From: Sipunculus nudus
Lineage: Eukaryota; Annelida; Sipuncula; Golfingiida; Sipunculidae
Reading direction: 5' to 3'
Assembly (NCBI GenBank): GCA_026874595.1
Contig: JAPPUL010000088.1
Coordinates: 60,001-124,000, forward strand
DNA: 64,000 bases
Shown here: piece by piece, positions 10,014-18,576 of the stretch
Position numbering within the stretch: position 1 is the stretch's first letter
How the letters are laid out: each line of letters starts with the position of its first letter
The notes under the pieces: generated by a model
What the model saw: only the letters and a program-made list of their open reading frames with translations
Databases searched by the model: none
What the model was told of the DNA's origin: nothing
Program-made: the position numbers and the translations under genes

Positions 10014-10259
10014 TTGGTAAAAATACGGTTATCTAGGGTGGGGACAAAGAAGCGGCCCTATTACAGGGTGGTAGTAGCAGATTCAAGGAGCAAACGAGAC
10101 GGAAGGTTTATAGAGGTAGTGGGCCGGTATAATCCTTTAGGCGAGAAGTTTTGTAGTATAGATGGGGAGAAGGTATTGGATTGGTATAAGAAGGGAGCAA
10201 ATCCGACAGAGACAGTAAAGCGGCTAATAAAGAAAGCAGGAATAGAGCTTGTAAGATAA
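10014..10259 (+). CDS. rpsP: 30S ribosomal protein S16
   Basis: Small-subunit assembly protein of 81 residues, full length. The start is TTG at 10014: the translation [20 protein letters not shown] after it is the invariant S16 N-terminus, so no other start fits. A purine-rich stretch (AGAGG about 12 bases upstream, then GAAAGAG) precedes it. The conserved [12 protein letters not shown] and GRYNPL are present. It lies between ffh and khpA in the standard order. Confidence 0.97.
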   Translation: MVKIRLSRVGTKKRPYYRVVVADSRSKRDGRFIEVVGRYNPLGEKFCSIDGEKVLDWYKKGANPTETVKRLIKKAGIELVR

Positions 10260-10393
10260 AGGGCTGACACGTCTTTTAGACTGCAAGCAGAAAGTAGAAA
10301 TGAAAGTAGAAAATAGACAGTAAAAGATAAGAAGAGGGAAGTAGGAAGCAGATCGATGACACAAGAGATCGAGGACACAAGAGGAGGTAGAAA

Positions 10394-10651
10394 ATGCAAG
10401 AGACAAAAGAAGGTATAGATGAGAAAGCCCTGGTAGAGTATATAATAAAATCGTTGGTAGACAATCCAGACGACGTAAAGATAAAAGTAGTGGAGGGAGC
10501 AAAGTCGACTATATTAGAACTTAAGGTGCTTGAAGCGGATATAGGTAAAGTGATAGGCAAACATGGGCGTATAGCAAAAGCTATACGAACGATTCTGAGT
10601 GCGGCATCGACTAAATGCGGCAAACGGGTAATACTTGAGATATTGGATTAG
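10394..10651 (+). CDS. khpA: KH-domain RNA-binding protein KhpA
   Basis: Small single-KH-domain RNA-binding protein of 85 residues. The nucleic-acid-binding GxxG loop is IGKHGRIAKAIRTIL. The family binds RNA broadly and acts in cell division and RNA metabolism together with KhpB/Jag in several bacteria. The start ATG 10394 has an excellent ribosome site, GAGGAGG, 6 bases upstream. It is in its usual place between rpsP and rimM. Confidence 0.95.
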   Translation: MQETKEGIDEKALVEYIIKSLVDNPDDVKIKVVEGAKSTILELKVLEADIGKVIGKHGRIAKAIRTILSAASTKCGKRVILEILD

Positions 10652-10752
10652 TTCCTATGCGAAGGTGGTAATGATAAGAGCTTATATAATAAGTATTAAT
10701 GGTCTTATAATAAGTTGTCTAAGAGTAATAAACATGTAGACAGGAAACTTTC

Positions 10753-11463
10753 TTGGATAAAGAATATATAGTGATAGGAAAGATTATAGGCTGTACAAAA
10801 GGCTATTTTGCATTTGGAGATAAAGAGGATAACAAAGAGGGCAAATATAGCAAAGAGGGCAAATATAGCAAAGAAGAGGGTGGCAAAGGCGGAGGAAGTA
10901 AAGAGGGAGGAAGTAAAGAGGGAGGAAAAGAAGGTAAAGAAGGTAAAGAGGTAGGAGCATATGTTTTAAAGTTTTACGTAGATAATGTTGAAGACATAAA
11001 AATGTTCAAACGCTATTTTATAGATGATGGATATGGCACTAAAGAGGAGCTAGATATAAGGGTAAAAGTTTTAGGAAAGAAGGTGTATGGGGATATAAGT
11101 AGTTATGGAAGAGAAGGTAAAAGAGGCGAAGGCTTTAAGGGCAAGGAACTATATATAGATAGGAGTGAGCTTCCGGAGCTAGAAAGCAAAGCGGGAGAGT
11201 ATTATCAAATAGATTTACGAGGGAGTGAGTGCATATTAGAGAATGGGCAAAAGTATGGCGAAGTGGAGGAGGTGGTAAACTACGGGGCAGGAGATTTGCT
11301 AAAGATACGACAAGCGAGTGTATCTGGAGGTGAGGTAGTGCAGAGAGGGAAAAGAGGGAGGATATGTGCTGTAAAGTATCTACCATTTAGGAAGGAGTTG
11401 ATAAAAGGAGTAGAAGTAAGCAAGAAGCTCGTATATTTAAAAGACATAGAAGGCTATGATTGA
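10753..11463 (+). CDS. rimM: Ribosome maturation factor RimM with low-complexity insertion
   Basis: Binds S19 during 30S head maturation. 236 residues, somewhat long. The start is TTG 10753 with AGGA 7 bases upstream. The N-terminal barrel begins EYIVIGKIIGCTKG and the PRC-barrel has ELPELESKAGEYYQIDLRG, with the usual EYYxxDL-like motif. Residues ~24-66 are a K/E/G-only insertion, built from tandem 18-bp (GKYSKE) and 15-bp (GGSKE) units, placed in the first loop of the barrel. The stop TGA at 11461 lies in the first unit of a 19-bp repeat that separates rimM from trmD. Confidence 0.9.
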   Translation: MDKEYIVIGKIIGCTKGYFAFGDKEDNKEGKYSKEGKYSKEEGGKGGGSKEGGSKEGGKEGKEGKEVGAYVLKFYVDNVEDIKMFKRYFIDDGYGTKEELDIRVKVLGKKVYGDISSYGREGKRGEGFKGKELYIDRSELPELESKAGEYYQIDLRGSECILENGQKYGEVEEVVNYGAGDLLKIRQASVSGGEVVQRGKRGRICAVKYLPFRKELIKGVEVSKKLVYLKDIEGYD

Positions 11464-11501
11464 AATAGAAGGCTATGATTGAAATAGAAGGCTGTGATTG
11501 A
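11445..11501. repeat. Triplicated rimM stop / trmD start junction (3 x 19 bp)
   Basis: Three 19-bp units of the type AATAGAAGGCTATGATTGA, with minor variants, run from the end of rimM into trmD. Each contains AAGG, then TTG overlapping TGA as TTGA. The first TGA ends rimM and the TTG of the third unit starts trmD. Because 19 is not a multiple of 3, only the third TTG is in the trmD frame. Confidence 0.95.
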
Positions 11502-12259
11502 AAGTAGAAGTACTAACCTTATACCCGCAGATATTTGAAAATTATACGAACGTAGGGCTAATGGGAAGTAGTCTTTCGGGAGAGAGGTTTAAGCTAAAAG
11601 TAATAAACTGGCGAGAATACACAAAAGACAAACATAAGAAAGTAGACTCAACATTATACGGAGGGGGGCCTGGGATGTTGCTTAGGTGCGAGCCTCTGGA
11701 CAGAGCTTTAAAGGATGTAGATAGAGGAGGTAAGAAGCCGAAGATATTTCTAACACCGGAAGGAGAGCTATTAAATCAAAAGAAAGTAGAAGAACTTAAA
11801 GAAGAAGAAGAGCTGATATTAATATGCGGAACATACGAAGGTTTCGATGCGCGTATATACGAGATATATCCGGATTCAAAGAAGCTATCGATAGGAGAAT
11901 ACGTAATAAGTAACGGAAGCCTAGCAGCTTTAGTGTTACTAGATGTACTTTTGCGGGCAAAGGGTCTACTTATGGGTAATGAAGCATCACTTAATGAAGA
12001 GAGTTATATAGAAGGCTTACTAGAGTGTAAACATTATACAAAGCCCCGTGAATATAAAGGTTATAAAGTACCGGAAGTATATTTAAGAGGGAACCATAAA
12101 GAGATTGAACGGGCTCGCAACCAAAGTGCAATATACAATACATTATCTAAAAGGCCAGATTTAATAGAAAGTCGACTATTCACGCTGTATGAACTTGAGC
12201 TACTGACATCATATTTTGAAAGAGTAAAAAAAAAGGTAAAAAGCAAGAAGAGTAAATAA
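11498..12259 (+). CDS. trmD: tRNA (guanine37-N1)-methyltransferase TrmD
   Basis: Methylates G37 of tRNAs reading CNN codons, which prevents frameshifting; SAM-dependent trefoil-knot enzyme acting as a dimer. 253 residues. Motifs in order are [31 protein letters not shown] (often CGHYEG; T replaces H here), [19 protein letters not shown] and [19 protein letters not shown]. The start TTG 11498 has AAGG 6-7 bases upstream, both inside the 19-bp repeat. The end is lysine-rich ([10 protein letters not shown]). Confidence 0.96.
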   Translation: MKVEVLTLYPQIFENYTNVGLMGSSLSGERFKLKVINWREYTKDKHKKVDSTLYGGGPGMLLRCEPLDRALKDVDRGGKKPKIFLTPEGELLNQKKVEELKEEEELILICGTYEGFDARIYEIYPDSKKLSIGEYVISNGSLAALVLLDVLLRAKGLLMGNEASLNEESYIEGLLECKHYTKPREYKGYKVPEVYLRGNHKEIERARNQSAIYNTLSKRPDLIESRLFTLYELELLTSYFERVKKKVKSKKSK

Positions 12260-12275
12260 AGAGGGAAATAAAAAG

Positions 12276-12776
12276 ATGACAAAAAACAGATTAGAACTAC
12301 TAAAAGGAGTAGAGCAAGAGTACCTAAAGAAAGATAAGCTGTCAGATATAAGTATAGGAGATACAGTTAAGGTACATTTCAAGATACGGGAGGGCAAACG
12401 CGAGAGGGTACAAATATTTGAGGGAGTTGTAATAGGAATAAAGGGGATGGGGATAGGCAAGACATTAACAGTGCGTAAGACCTCCTTCAACGTGGGAGTA
12501 GAGCGAGTATTCCCGTTACATTCACCAAAGATAGAAAGTATAGTATTATTAAGACGAGGGCGAGTACGACGAGCAAAGTTGTATTATTTAAGAGGGCGCC
12601 AGGGCAAGTCAGCACAAGTAAAAAGATATATCGAGAAGAAGGAAGAAAGGGCAAAAAGTCAAAAAGTGTTAGAATCAAAGAATTTAGAAGGCAAGAAGAG
12701 CAATAAGGAAGGAGAGGCTAAAGCGGAGGCCAAAGCGGAGGCTAAAGCGGAGGCTAAAGATATAAAAGACAAGTAA
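12276..12776 (+). CDS. rplS: 50S ribosomal protein L19 with repeat tail
   Basis: Large-subunit protein at the 30S/50S interface. Residues 1-~118 are a standard L19 ([67 protein letters not shown]). The usual length is ~115; here there are 166 residues because of a charged tail ending in AEAK repeats, encoded by a tandem 12-bp unit (GCGGAGGCTAAA) near 12717-12760. The tail is probably disordered and mobile. AGGGA lies upstream of ATG 12276. Confidence 0.96.
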   Translation: MTKNRLELLKGVEQEYLKKDKLSDISIGDTVKVHFKIREGKRERVQIFEGVVIGIKGMGIGKTLTVRKTSFNVGVERVFPLHSPKIESIVLLRRGRVRRAKLYYLRGRQGKSAQVKRYIEKKEERAKSQKVLESKNLEGKKSNKEGEAKAEAKAEAKAEAKDIKDK

Positions 12777-12830
12777 TATATTATATTAAGCTAATAGAAT
12801 AAATGGTAACAGACTAACTAAAACAAAACA

Positions 12831-13538
12831 TTGAAGACTTTTGAAGACTTATATAGGCATGATTTAAATAAGCAGAATGAATATATGCTATATTCAGATA
12901 GAGAGGAAGGGTTAGGTGATGGTGGAGAGGTAGAGGGGGTAGGCAAATTTCATATAGCAGGCCTTGATGAAGTGGGTCGGGGGTCTCTTGCGGGTCCGGT
13001 GGTAGCAAGTGCAGTGATATTGGATATGGGAGTAAAGATAGAAGGGCTAGACGACTCAAAGAATATAAGTTATAAAAAGCGGCTTAAAATTTATGAACAA
13101 CTGTTATCAGAGGGGATGCTAAGTTTTGGTGTAGGAATAATCGAAGCCGCGAAGATAGACAAAATAAATATATATAAAGCGACAAAAGAAGCGATGTATA
13201 AAGCGCTTAATGAGCTTTGGCTAAAACCGAACTTACTCTTAATAGATGCACTTAAGCTAGAAAAGGTAGTAGATATACCTAAGGAGTCGATAATAAAAGG
13301 AGATAGTAAAAGTGCCTGTATAGCAGCGGCTTCAATAGTGTCAAAAGTGATACGAGATAATCTTATGGAGGGTTACAGCAAAGAATACGCAGTCTATGGG
13401 TTTGAGAGGAACAAAGGCTATCCGACAAAAGAACATAAAGCAGCACTAAATAAGTATGGAGCAATATCCATCCACAGAAAGAGCTATAAGCCAGTCCATG
13501 AAATATTAAACAAAAGATTGCCGTTTAACAACTTATAA
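12831..13538 (+). CDS. rnhB: Ribonuclease HII
   Basis: Removes ribonucleotides from DNA and cleaves RNA in RNA/DNA hybrids. Catalytic residues are visible in GLDEVGRGSLAGPVVASAV (Asp, Glu), LLIDALKL (Asp) and SKVIRDNLM (Asp), with the substrate-sensing ERNKGYPT. 235 residues from TTG 12831, a slightly long N-terminus. There is no good Shine-Dalgarno motif and the start lies in an 11-bp duplication (TTGAAGACTTT twice), so ATG 12885 is a real alternative. Last gene of the ribosomal block. Confidence 0.93.
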   Translation: MKTFEDLYRHDLNKQNEYMLYSDREEGLGDGGEVEGVGKFHIAGLDEVGRGSLAGPVVASAVILDMGVKIEGLDDSKNISYKKRLKIYEQLLSEGMLSFGVGIIEAAKIDKINIYKATKEAMYKALNELWLKPNLLLIDALKLEKVVDIPKESIIKGDSKSACIAAASIVSKVIRDNLMEGYSKEYAVYGFERNKGYPTKEHKAALNKYGAISIHRKSYKPVHEILNKRLPFNNL

Positions 13539-13650
13539 AGCCTAAGCACTATGGGCAGGGAGGCAGGAGGGAAAGGGCATAGCAATCCGACAAGAAAAAT
13601 AAATGGGAACAAAGAAAAGAATAGAAAGAAGAGATGGAAGAGATGAATAT

Positions 13651-14331
13651 ATGGAAGAGATGAATATATGGCTAACGGGAGCAACAGGCTACGTAGGGAA
13701 GGCATTGGTAGGAGAACTTGTAAGAGATTTAAGGATAAGGGGCAAGATATATTGCCTGGTCCGAGAACAATCATTTAGCAAACTAAGCGAGTATAAAGAT
13801 AGGGTAGAGCTTGTAGGGGTAGATTTTGGCAGTGAGGAGGAGTTATTGTTTGACTTTGGAGTTGGCGAAAAAGATGTCTTAATACACTTGGTGTCAATAT
13901 TGCGAGAGAGTGCGTCTAAAAGGTATATAGATTATAATTATTTATTTGCGAAAAAGCTAATAGATTATGGTAAAAGCAAAGGTTTAAGGAGGATGGTATT
14001 AATGAGCGCAGCAGGGGCGCCACCATTTCTCGAAGGCTATATAAAGTGGAAGTTAAAAGCAGAAGAATATCTTGAAAGTAGTGGTATTGAATGGGTAATA
14101 TTGAAGCCGTCGTTAATATACAATGCAAGTAGTTTTCGTGGTAAGAACTTGGGATATTTAAGATACCTAGAGAGATTTTACGACTTAGGTAGCAAGCTGC
14201 CATATATAGGAGATAAAGTATCGAAGTGGACGCCGGTATCCCGCAAGAAGCTAATAGGAGTTATATTAGAGATATTGCTTAATTGGGAAAAGCATAGAGG
14301 CAAACGTCTTTATAGCGATGATTTTGTTTAG
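13651..14331 (+). CDS. NAD(P)-binding epimerase-like protein
   Basis: Short Rossmann-fold protein of the atypical SDR / NDUFA9-like group. After MEEMNIWL comes the dinucleotide motif TGATGYVGKALVGEL, then VDFGSEEEL, LIHLVSILRES and RMVLMSAAGAPP, and EWVILKPSLIYN. The YxxxK of classical SDRs is replaced by YIKWKLKAEEYL. Substrate unknown; the family includes quinone-pathway and complex I assembly proteins. I chose ATG 13651; the frame is open to ATG 13603, but the sequence before 13651 is a 17-bp tandem copy of ATGGAAGAGATGAATAT, out of frame by duplication. It follows rnhB by 112 bp. Confidence 0.75.
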   Translation: MEEMNIWLTGATGYVGKALVGELVRDLRIRGKIYCLVREQSFSKLSEYKDRVELVGVDFGSEEELLFDFGVGEKDVLIHLVSILRESASKRYIDYNYLFAKKLIDYGKSKGLRRMVLMSAAGAPPFLEGYIKWKLKAEEYLESSGIEWVILKPSLIYNASSFRGKNLGYLRYLERFYDLGSKLPYIGDKVSKWTPVSRKKLIGVILEILLNWEKHRGKRLYSDDFV

Positions 14332-14351
14332 CTATAGTTTTATGGTATAAT
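14324..14351 (+). promoter_or_regulatory. Predicted sigma-70 promoter for the radical SAM gene
   Basis: TTGTTT (14324-14329), a 16-bp spacer and a perfect TATAAT (14346-14351) lie 36 bp before the ATG at 14388. The -35 box overlaps the end of the preceding epimerase-like gene. Confidence 0.6.
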
Positions 14352-14387
14352 GCTTGAATTAAAGTAGAAATTGAGGGAGCTAGTTTT

Positions 14388-15395
14388 ATGAGGATTGTAT
14401 ATAAAGAGGCATCATATTACAAAAAGGAAGAAGGTGGGCGGATACGGTGCGAGTTATGCCCATTTAATTGCAGGGTAAAAGAAGGTGTCATAGCCCGTTG
14501 TATGGGACGAGAGAATGTAGGGGGCATATTTTATGCAAAAAACTATGGCAAGACAACGAGTTTACAAGTAGATCAGATAGAGAAAAAGCCCTTATATCAT
14601 TTTCATCCAGGCACTAAGATATTGTCGATAGCCGGCAACAGTTGTAATTTAGGCTGTACATTTTGCCAAAACTGGAGCATATCGCAAGAAGAACATGTAA
14701 CAAAAGAGCTTGAGCTTGAAGAACTAGTAAATATTTTAAATAACAACAAATACCTTGGAGTAGCATATACCTACAGTGAGCCGTTGATGTGGTATGAATA
14801 TGTATATGACAGTGCCAAAAAGCTAAAGCAATTGGGCTATAAAACAGTCCTAATAACTAATGGGACAATAAACAAAGAGCCGTTAAAAGAGCTTTTGCCA
14901 TATATAGACGGTATAAATATAGATTTAAAAGGGATAGAAAGCAGTTATTATAAGAAAGTATGTAAAGGGTTATTAGAACCTGTGCTTGAAAATATAAAGT
15001 TAATAAGCGATACGAAGAGGGCGGGACAGGTGCTTGAACTTACAAATCTATTAATACCGACATTAAATGATAGTAAAGAAGCTATTAGGAAGCTAATAGA
15101 TTTCATATATAGCGTAGATAAAGATATCCCACTCCATTTAAGCGCATATCATCCTGATTATAAATTAAAAATAGAAGCAACAGGGTATAAAGTATTAAAA
15201 GAAGCGTACGCTATGGCAAAAGAGAAGTTAAATCATGTATATGTGGGTAATGCAATGATAGAAGGGTTTTCCGATACCTATTGTTCAAGATGTAAATGCT
15301 TATTAATAAAAAGAGATATGCAAGGAGTAAAGCAATTGGGGATAGCGGATGGGCGTTGTAGGGGTTGTGGGGAGAGTGTGCCTGTAGTAATGTAA
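14388..15395 (+). CDS. amrS: AmmeMemoRadiSam-system radical SAM enzyme (AmrS family)
   Basis: Cytoplasmic radical SAM protein of 335 residues. The cluster motif is CNLGCTFCQNW (~residues 86-96), preceded by a cysteine-bearing N-terminal region (CELCPFNCRVKEG, CMGREN) and followed by a C-terminal CSRCKCLL / CRGCGE pair that may bind zinc or a further cluster. The family has pyruvate-formate-lyase-activase ancestry and is usually found with AmmeMemoRadiSam AMMECR1/MEMO proteins, not seen in this window. The reaction is not established. GAGGG upstream of ATG 14388 and the promoter at 14324-14351 support a separate transcript. Confidence 0.88.
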   Translation: MRIVYKEASYYKKEEGGRIRCELCPFNCRVKEGVIARCMGRENVGGIFYAKNYGKTTSLQVDQIEKKPLYHFHPGTKILSIAGNSCNLGCTFCQNWSISQEEHVTKELELEELVNILNNNKYLGVAYTYSEPLMWYEYVYDSAKKLKQLGYKTVLITNGTINKEPLKELLPYIDGINIDLKGIESSYYKKVCKGLLEPVLENIKLISDTKRAGQVLELTNLLIPTLNDSKEAIRKLIDFIYSVDKDIPLHLSAYHPDYKLKIEATGYKVLKEAYAMAKEKLNHVYVGNAMIEGFSDTYCSRCKCLLIKRDMQGVKQLGIADGRCRGCGESVPVVM

Positions 15396-15421
15396 AATAT
15401 AGTAGTGTGTGATGTAATGGA

Positions 15422-15450
15422 TTGACTTTTAGCAGTCAAAATGTTATAGT
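15422..15450 (+). promoter_or_regulatory. Strong predicted sigma-70 promoter
   Basis: TTGACT (15422-15427), a 17-bp spacer and TATAGT (15445-15450): the best consensus match in the window, 54 bp before the TTG start of the lipoprotein gene at 15504. TTGACT also forms a 6-bp inverted repeat with AGTCAA (15433-15438) inside the spacer, a possible operator. Confidence 0.7.
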
Positions 15451-15503
15451 TATGAACCAGTTATCCTTAAAGGGACAGTATCTTAATAGAGTAGCAAATA
15501 GCT

Positions 15504-16241
15504 TTGAAGTGTAAAATAGAGTTTAAGAACAAAGAGAAAAGTTTTATAATAAAAGATGTGATAATAATAGTATTATGTCTCCTACCGTTTCTCCTATCCT
15601 GTGAGAGTAAAAAACCAGAGTATATAAGCTTTGAGGATTATAGCTATTTAAAGCGCCCTAATAAAGTATTATTTTTATTAAAGCTCACAGTAGACAAAGC
15701 ATACGACACAGCATTAGACGATCTTGGCAAGAGAGTAAACGCGGCTATAGAAGGACATAATTTTAAGAAAGCTTATAGAAAGACTTTTGTAAATACTTTG
15801 AATAAGGAACAAGATGGGATTGTAAAAAGGCTTATTGTGGATGTTGGAATAATAGGAGAGGATATAAGTAAAGAAAATCTAAAATACTTTGGAGTAAAAG
15901 AATATCCAAAAGGGATAAGCTCGGGTTATGATCTTGTTTTAGAAGTAGAAGTTGCCTCACTGTTATTTTTTGAGGGAGGGCTTATGCATTTTATTCAACG
16001 AGCATCAGTAGGGCTTCGGGATGCAAAGGTAAAAAAGTACTATCTTAGCTTATCAGACAAATTTACAAATAAATCAGTTGCAAAGCTAACAGTACTATCA
16101 CGTGATAAAAGTAAATTACTAAAGCTAGTGGAAAAGCTAATGGTTACGAACGTGGAGAAGATAAACAAGTATTTATTAAACAAGATGTCAAGCCCCAAAA
16201 AGTCTGATATAACTCCATTACTATTAGAGTTACAAAAATAA
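15504..16241 (+). CDS. Hypothetical lipoprotein
   Basis: 245 residues, family not recognised. The start is TTG 15504. A charged N-terminus (MKCKIEFKNKEKSFIIKD) is followed by a hydrophobic core and the lipobox LLSC near residue 33, so a lipid-anchored protein with a long n-region is likely. The mature part is mixed alpha/beta and basic (KLTVDKAYDTALDDLGK, YLSLSDKFTNKSVAKLTVL). A strong promoter lies just upstream, so it is probably well expressed. Its stop codon opens a 4 x 13-bp repeat (16240-16291). Confidence 0.7.
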   Translation: MKCKIEFKNKEKSFIIKDVIIIVLCLLPFLLSCESKKPEYISFEDYSYLKRPNKVLFLLKLTVDKAYDTALDDLGKRVNAAIEGHNFKKAYRKTFVNTLNKEQDGIVKRLIVDVGIIGEDISKENLKYFGVKEYPKGISSGYDLVLEVEVASLLFFEGGLMHFIQRASVGLRDAKVKKYYLSLSDKFTNKSVAKLTVLSRDKSKLLKLVEKLMVTNVEKINKYLLNKMSSPKKSDITPLLLELQK

Positions 16242-16291
16242 AACTCATAAAGAAAACTCATAAATAAAACTCATAAAGAAAACTGATAAAG
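16240..16291. repeat. Tandem repeat, 4 x 13 bp (AAAACTCATAAAG)
   Basis: Four 13-bp units start at the stop codon of the preceding lipoprotein gene. The second ends in T and the fourth has CTG for CTC. Another example of a repeat that begins at a gene end. Confidence 0.93.
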
Positions 16292-16340
16292 AAGGTTTAA
16301 TGATATTTAAATAGACTATTTTAAAGTAGATATAATTATT

Positions 16341-16817
16341 ATGAGATTAAAAAGATATTGGTTATTTAAGACAGAACCCTCAGTATATTCATTTGATGAT
16401 TTGAAGCGTGAAAAGGATAAGACAACCTGTTGGGATGGGATAAGGAATTATCAAGCTAGGAACTATTTACGTGATGAGATTAAGAACGGGGACATGGTGC
16501 TTATTTATCATTCAAACTGTAAGGACAAGGGTGTTGTTGGGGTTGCTGAGGTTGTTAGAGAGGGATATGTAGATGATACGGCTTTTTTGGAAGGACAGAG
16601 ATATTATGACAAAAAGTCGGATAAAAGCAATCCAAGATGGTATATGGTAGATGTAAAATGGGTTATGTCTTTTAAGAGTCTTGTTAGTTTAGAGGCTATA
16701 AAGGCAAATGCAAAGTTATCTGATATGCTTTTGGTAAGGCCTGGGCAGCGACTTTCCATACAGCCGGTTAGCGAGAATGAATTTAATATTATTAAGATTA
16801 TGGGCGAGGGCCAGTAG
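16341..16817 (+). CDS. EVE-domain protein
   Basis: 158 residues, a complete EVE (PUA-like) domain as in the THYN1 family: YWLFKTEPSVYSFDDL at the start, CWDGIRNYQARNYLR, MVLIYHSNCKDKGVVGVAEVV, DPRWYMVDVK-like NPRWYMVDVKW, and RPGQRLSIQPVSENEF. EVE domains bind modified bases in RNA or DNA; the biological role of this subfamily is not settled. No Shine-Dalgarno motif precedes ATG 16341. Codons end in T more often (GTT, GAT) than in neighbouring genes. It is convergent with ruvB, 25 bp away. Confidence 0.88.
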   Translation: MRLKRYWLFKTEPSVYSFDDLKREKDKTTCWDGIRNYQARNYLRDEIKNGDMVLIYHSNCKDKGVVGVAEVVREGYVDDTAFLEGQRYYDKKSDKSNPRWYMVDVKWVMSFKSLVSLEAIKANAKLSDMLLVRPGQRLSIQPVSENEFNIIKIMGEGQ

Positions 16818-16842
16818 TTTAGTTTTTGTTTAGAATTGTTGT

Positions 16843-17865
16843 TTAGAACAAGTTGTTATTTTCGATTACTTTATTGAAGTATTTATGACAATAGTTAGTA
16901 GTAGTTCTGCCTCTTGGAGTTCTTGCAAGAAAGCCTTTTTGAATTAAGTAGGGCTCATAAACGTCCTCTATGGTATCAGGTGTTTCTCCAAGCGAAACAC
17001 CAAGGGTCTCAAGACCAACCGGCCCGCCATTATATTGCTCAATTATTAGTTTTAAAAGCCTGCGATCCATCATATCAAGACCCTCTGCATCTATTTGGAG
17101 CCTCTCTAATGTCTTATTTACTATTTCTAAGTTTACTTGTCCAGATCCCTCAACTTGAGAAAAATCCCGTACCCTCCTCATTATCCGGTTAACTACTCGC
17201 GGAGTTCCACGTGATCTGCTTGCAATCTCAAAAGCACTACTATCATCTATATCAAGACTCATAAAACTAGCTGTACGCTTTACAATATCCACCAACACTT
17301 CTTTATTATAGAAATCCAATCTATCTATTATCCCAAATCGTGCCAAAAAGGGACTTGTTAATAAACCAGTTTTAGTTGTTGCTCCGATTAGTGTGAATTT
17401 TTGTAGAGGAAGTGTAATAAATCTTGCACCTGCTCCTTTGCCAATTACTATATCAAGCTTAAAATCTTCCATCGCACTATATAATAATTCTTCTACGGCA
17501 GGCTTTAAGCGGTGTATCTCGTCTATGAAAAAGACATCGTTTTTAGCAAGACTACTTAAATGTGAGGCAATATCACCCGTCTTTTCTAAAACAGGAGCCT
17601 GAACTATCTTTAACCCAACTCCAAGTTCATTTGCGATTATATTTGCAAACGTTGTCTTACCAAGTCCTGGCGGACCATGTAAGAGTATATGATCAAGGGA
17701 ATCGCCTCTTGCCTTTGCCGCCTTTATATATACTTTTAGATTTTCTTTTATCTCCTCTTGTCCGATGAACTCTTCAAGAGTCTTTGGACGGTATGTACTA
17801 TTAGAATCAGTACTAGAATCAGTACTTAACTTGCTCCCGGATACCACCCGCTCTTCCTTTTTCAA
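16843..17865 (-). CDS. ruvB: Holliday junction branch migration ATPase RuvB
   Basis: Hexameric AAA+ motor that drives branch migration with RuvA. 340 residues. Visible motifs are HGPPGLGKTT (Walker A), FIDEIHRL (Walker B), GATTKTGLLTSPFLARFGI (sensor 1 and arginine finger region), RGTPRVVNRI (sensor 2) and the C-terminal winged helix GFLARTPRGR. The start is TTG 17865 with AAGGGGTAAGG upstream. A 12-bp in-frame duplication in the N-terminus gives the repeated TDSS. It follows ruvA after 90 bp, last in the minus-strand block. Confidence 0.97.
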   Translation of the reverse strand: MKKEERVVSGSKLSTDSSTDSNSTYRPKTLEEFIGQEEIKENLKVYIKAAKARGDSLDHILLHGPPGLGKTTFANIIANELGVGLKIVQAPVLEKTGDIASHLSSLAKNDVFFIDEIHRLKPAVEELLYSAMEDFKLDIVIGKGAGARFITLPLQKFTLIGATTKTGLLTSPFLARFGIIDRLDFYNKEVLVDIVKRTASFMSLDIDDSSAFEIASRSRGTPRVVNRIMRRVRDFSQVEGSGQVNLEIVNKTLERLQIDAEGLDMMDRRLLKLIIEQYNGGPVGLETLGVSLGETPDTIEDVYEPYLIQKGFLARTPRGRTTTNYCHKYFNKVIENNNLF

Positions 17866-17955
17866 AAACCTTACCCCTTAATATTTTATTATTTATATAT
17901 TGTTTATATATTGTTTATAATAGTAACTAATTGCTTCGGCTTTATTACTATAATC

Positions 17956-18576
17956 TTACCTTTTGTTAAACCAAATTAATACTTCCTTAAGCAAATCCTC
18001 CGTACTCCTTTTATCCTCACCTGAAACTCCAACATCTAATAATACTTCCTTAAGTGCCGCTCCTGACTCAGCCTCACTATAACCTAGTTCCTTTAATGCC
18101 TCAATAACTAGCCGATTTTTATTTTGTAATATATCAGAACCTATATAAGCACTATCACTATATAGGGAAAGCTTCTCCACTTTGCTTTTAAGCTCAAGGT
18201 TTAGCCTCTCACTAGTTTTCTTGCCAAGGCCACTAACAATGCTACTTAGTTCCTTAACTGATCCGCTTTTTATGTAGGCTATTAGCTCTTCTGTCTTTAT
18301 TTGGAGGAGTATGTTTTGTGCAAGCTTGCTTCCTACTCCTTGTACGCTTAGAAGCAACAAAAAGACCTCCCGCTCAAGCTCATCTACAAATCCATATAAC
18401 TCAAATATCGGCTCCTTATACATTAAATGCGTATATACTCTAACCTTCTCCCCTCGCTTAGGAAGTGCTGCTTTTAACTTCTTTGTTATATTTAGCTTAT
18501 AGCCTATATTCCCGCTCTTTAGTATTACAAAAGATTCTCTACATACTTCTAATTCCCCTTCTATATAGTCTATCAC
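17956..18576 (-). CDS. ruvA: Holliday junction binding protein RuvA
   Basis: Binds four-way DNA junctions and loads RuvB. 206 residues, normal. N-terminal OB domain (MIDYIEGELEVCRESFVIL), tandem helix-hairpin-helix motifs (LLLSVQGVGSKLAQNIL, LSSIVSGLGKKTSERLNLEL) and a C-terminal RuvB-binding domain (EALKELGYSEAESGAAL). The start is GTG 18576, sharing GTGA with the stop codon of ruvC, so translation is coupled. Confidence 0.96.
   Translation of the reverse strand: MIDYIEGELEVCRESFVILKSGNIGYKLNITKKLKAALPKRGEKVRVYTHLMYKEPIFELYGFVDELEREVFLLLLSVQGVGSKLAQNILLQIKTEELIAYIKSGSVKELSSIVSGLGKKTSERLNLELKSKVEKLSLYSDSAYIGSDILQNKNRLVIEALKELGYSEAESGAALKEVLLDVGVSGEDKRSTEDLLKEVLIWFNKR

Noticed and set aside
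16331-16336. TATAAT just before the EVE-domain gene as its promoter
   Set aside because: Only four bases from the ATG, so transcription would begin inside the gene, and no -35 box is present.
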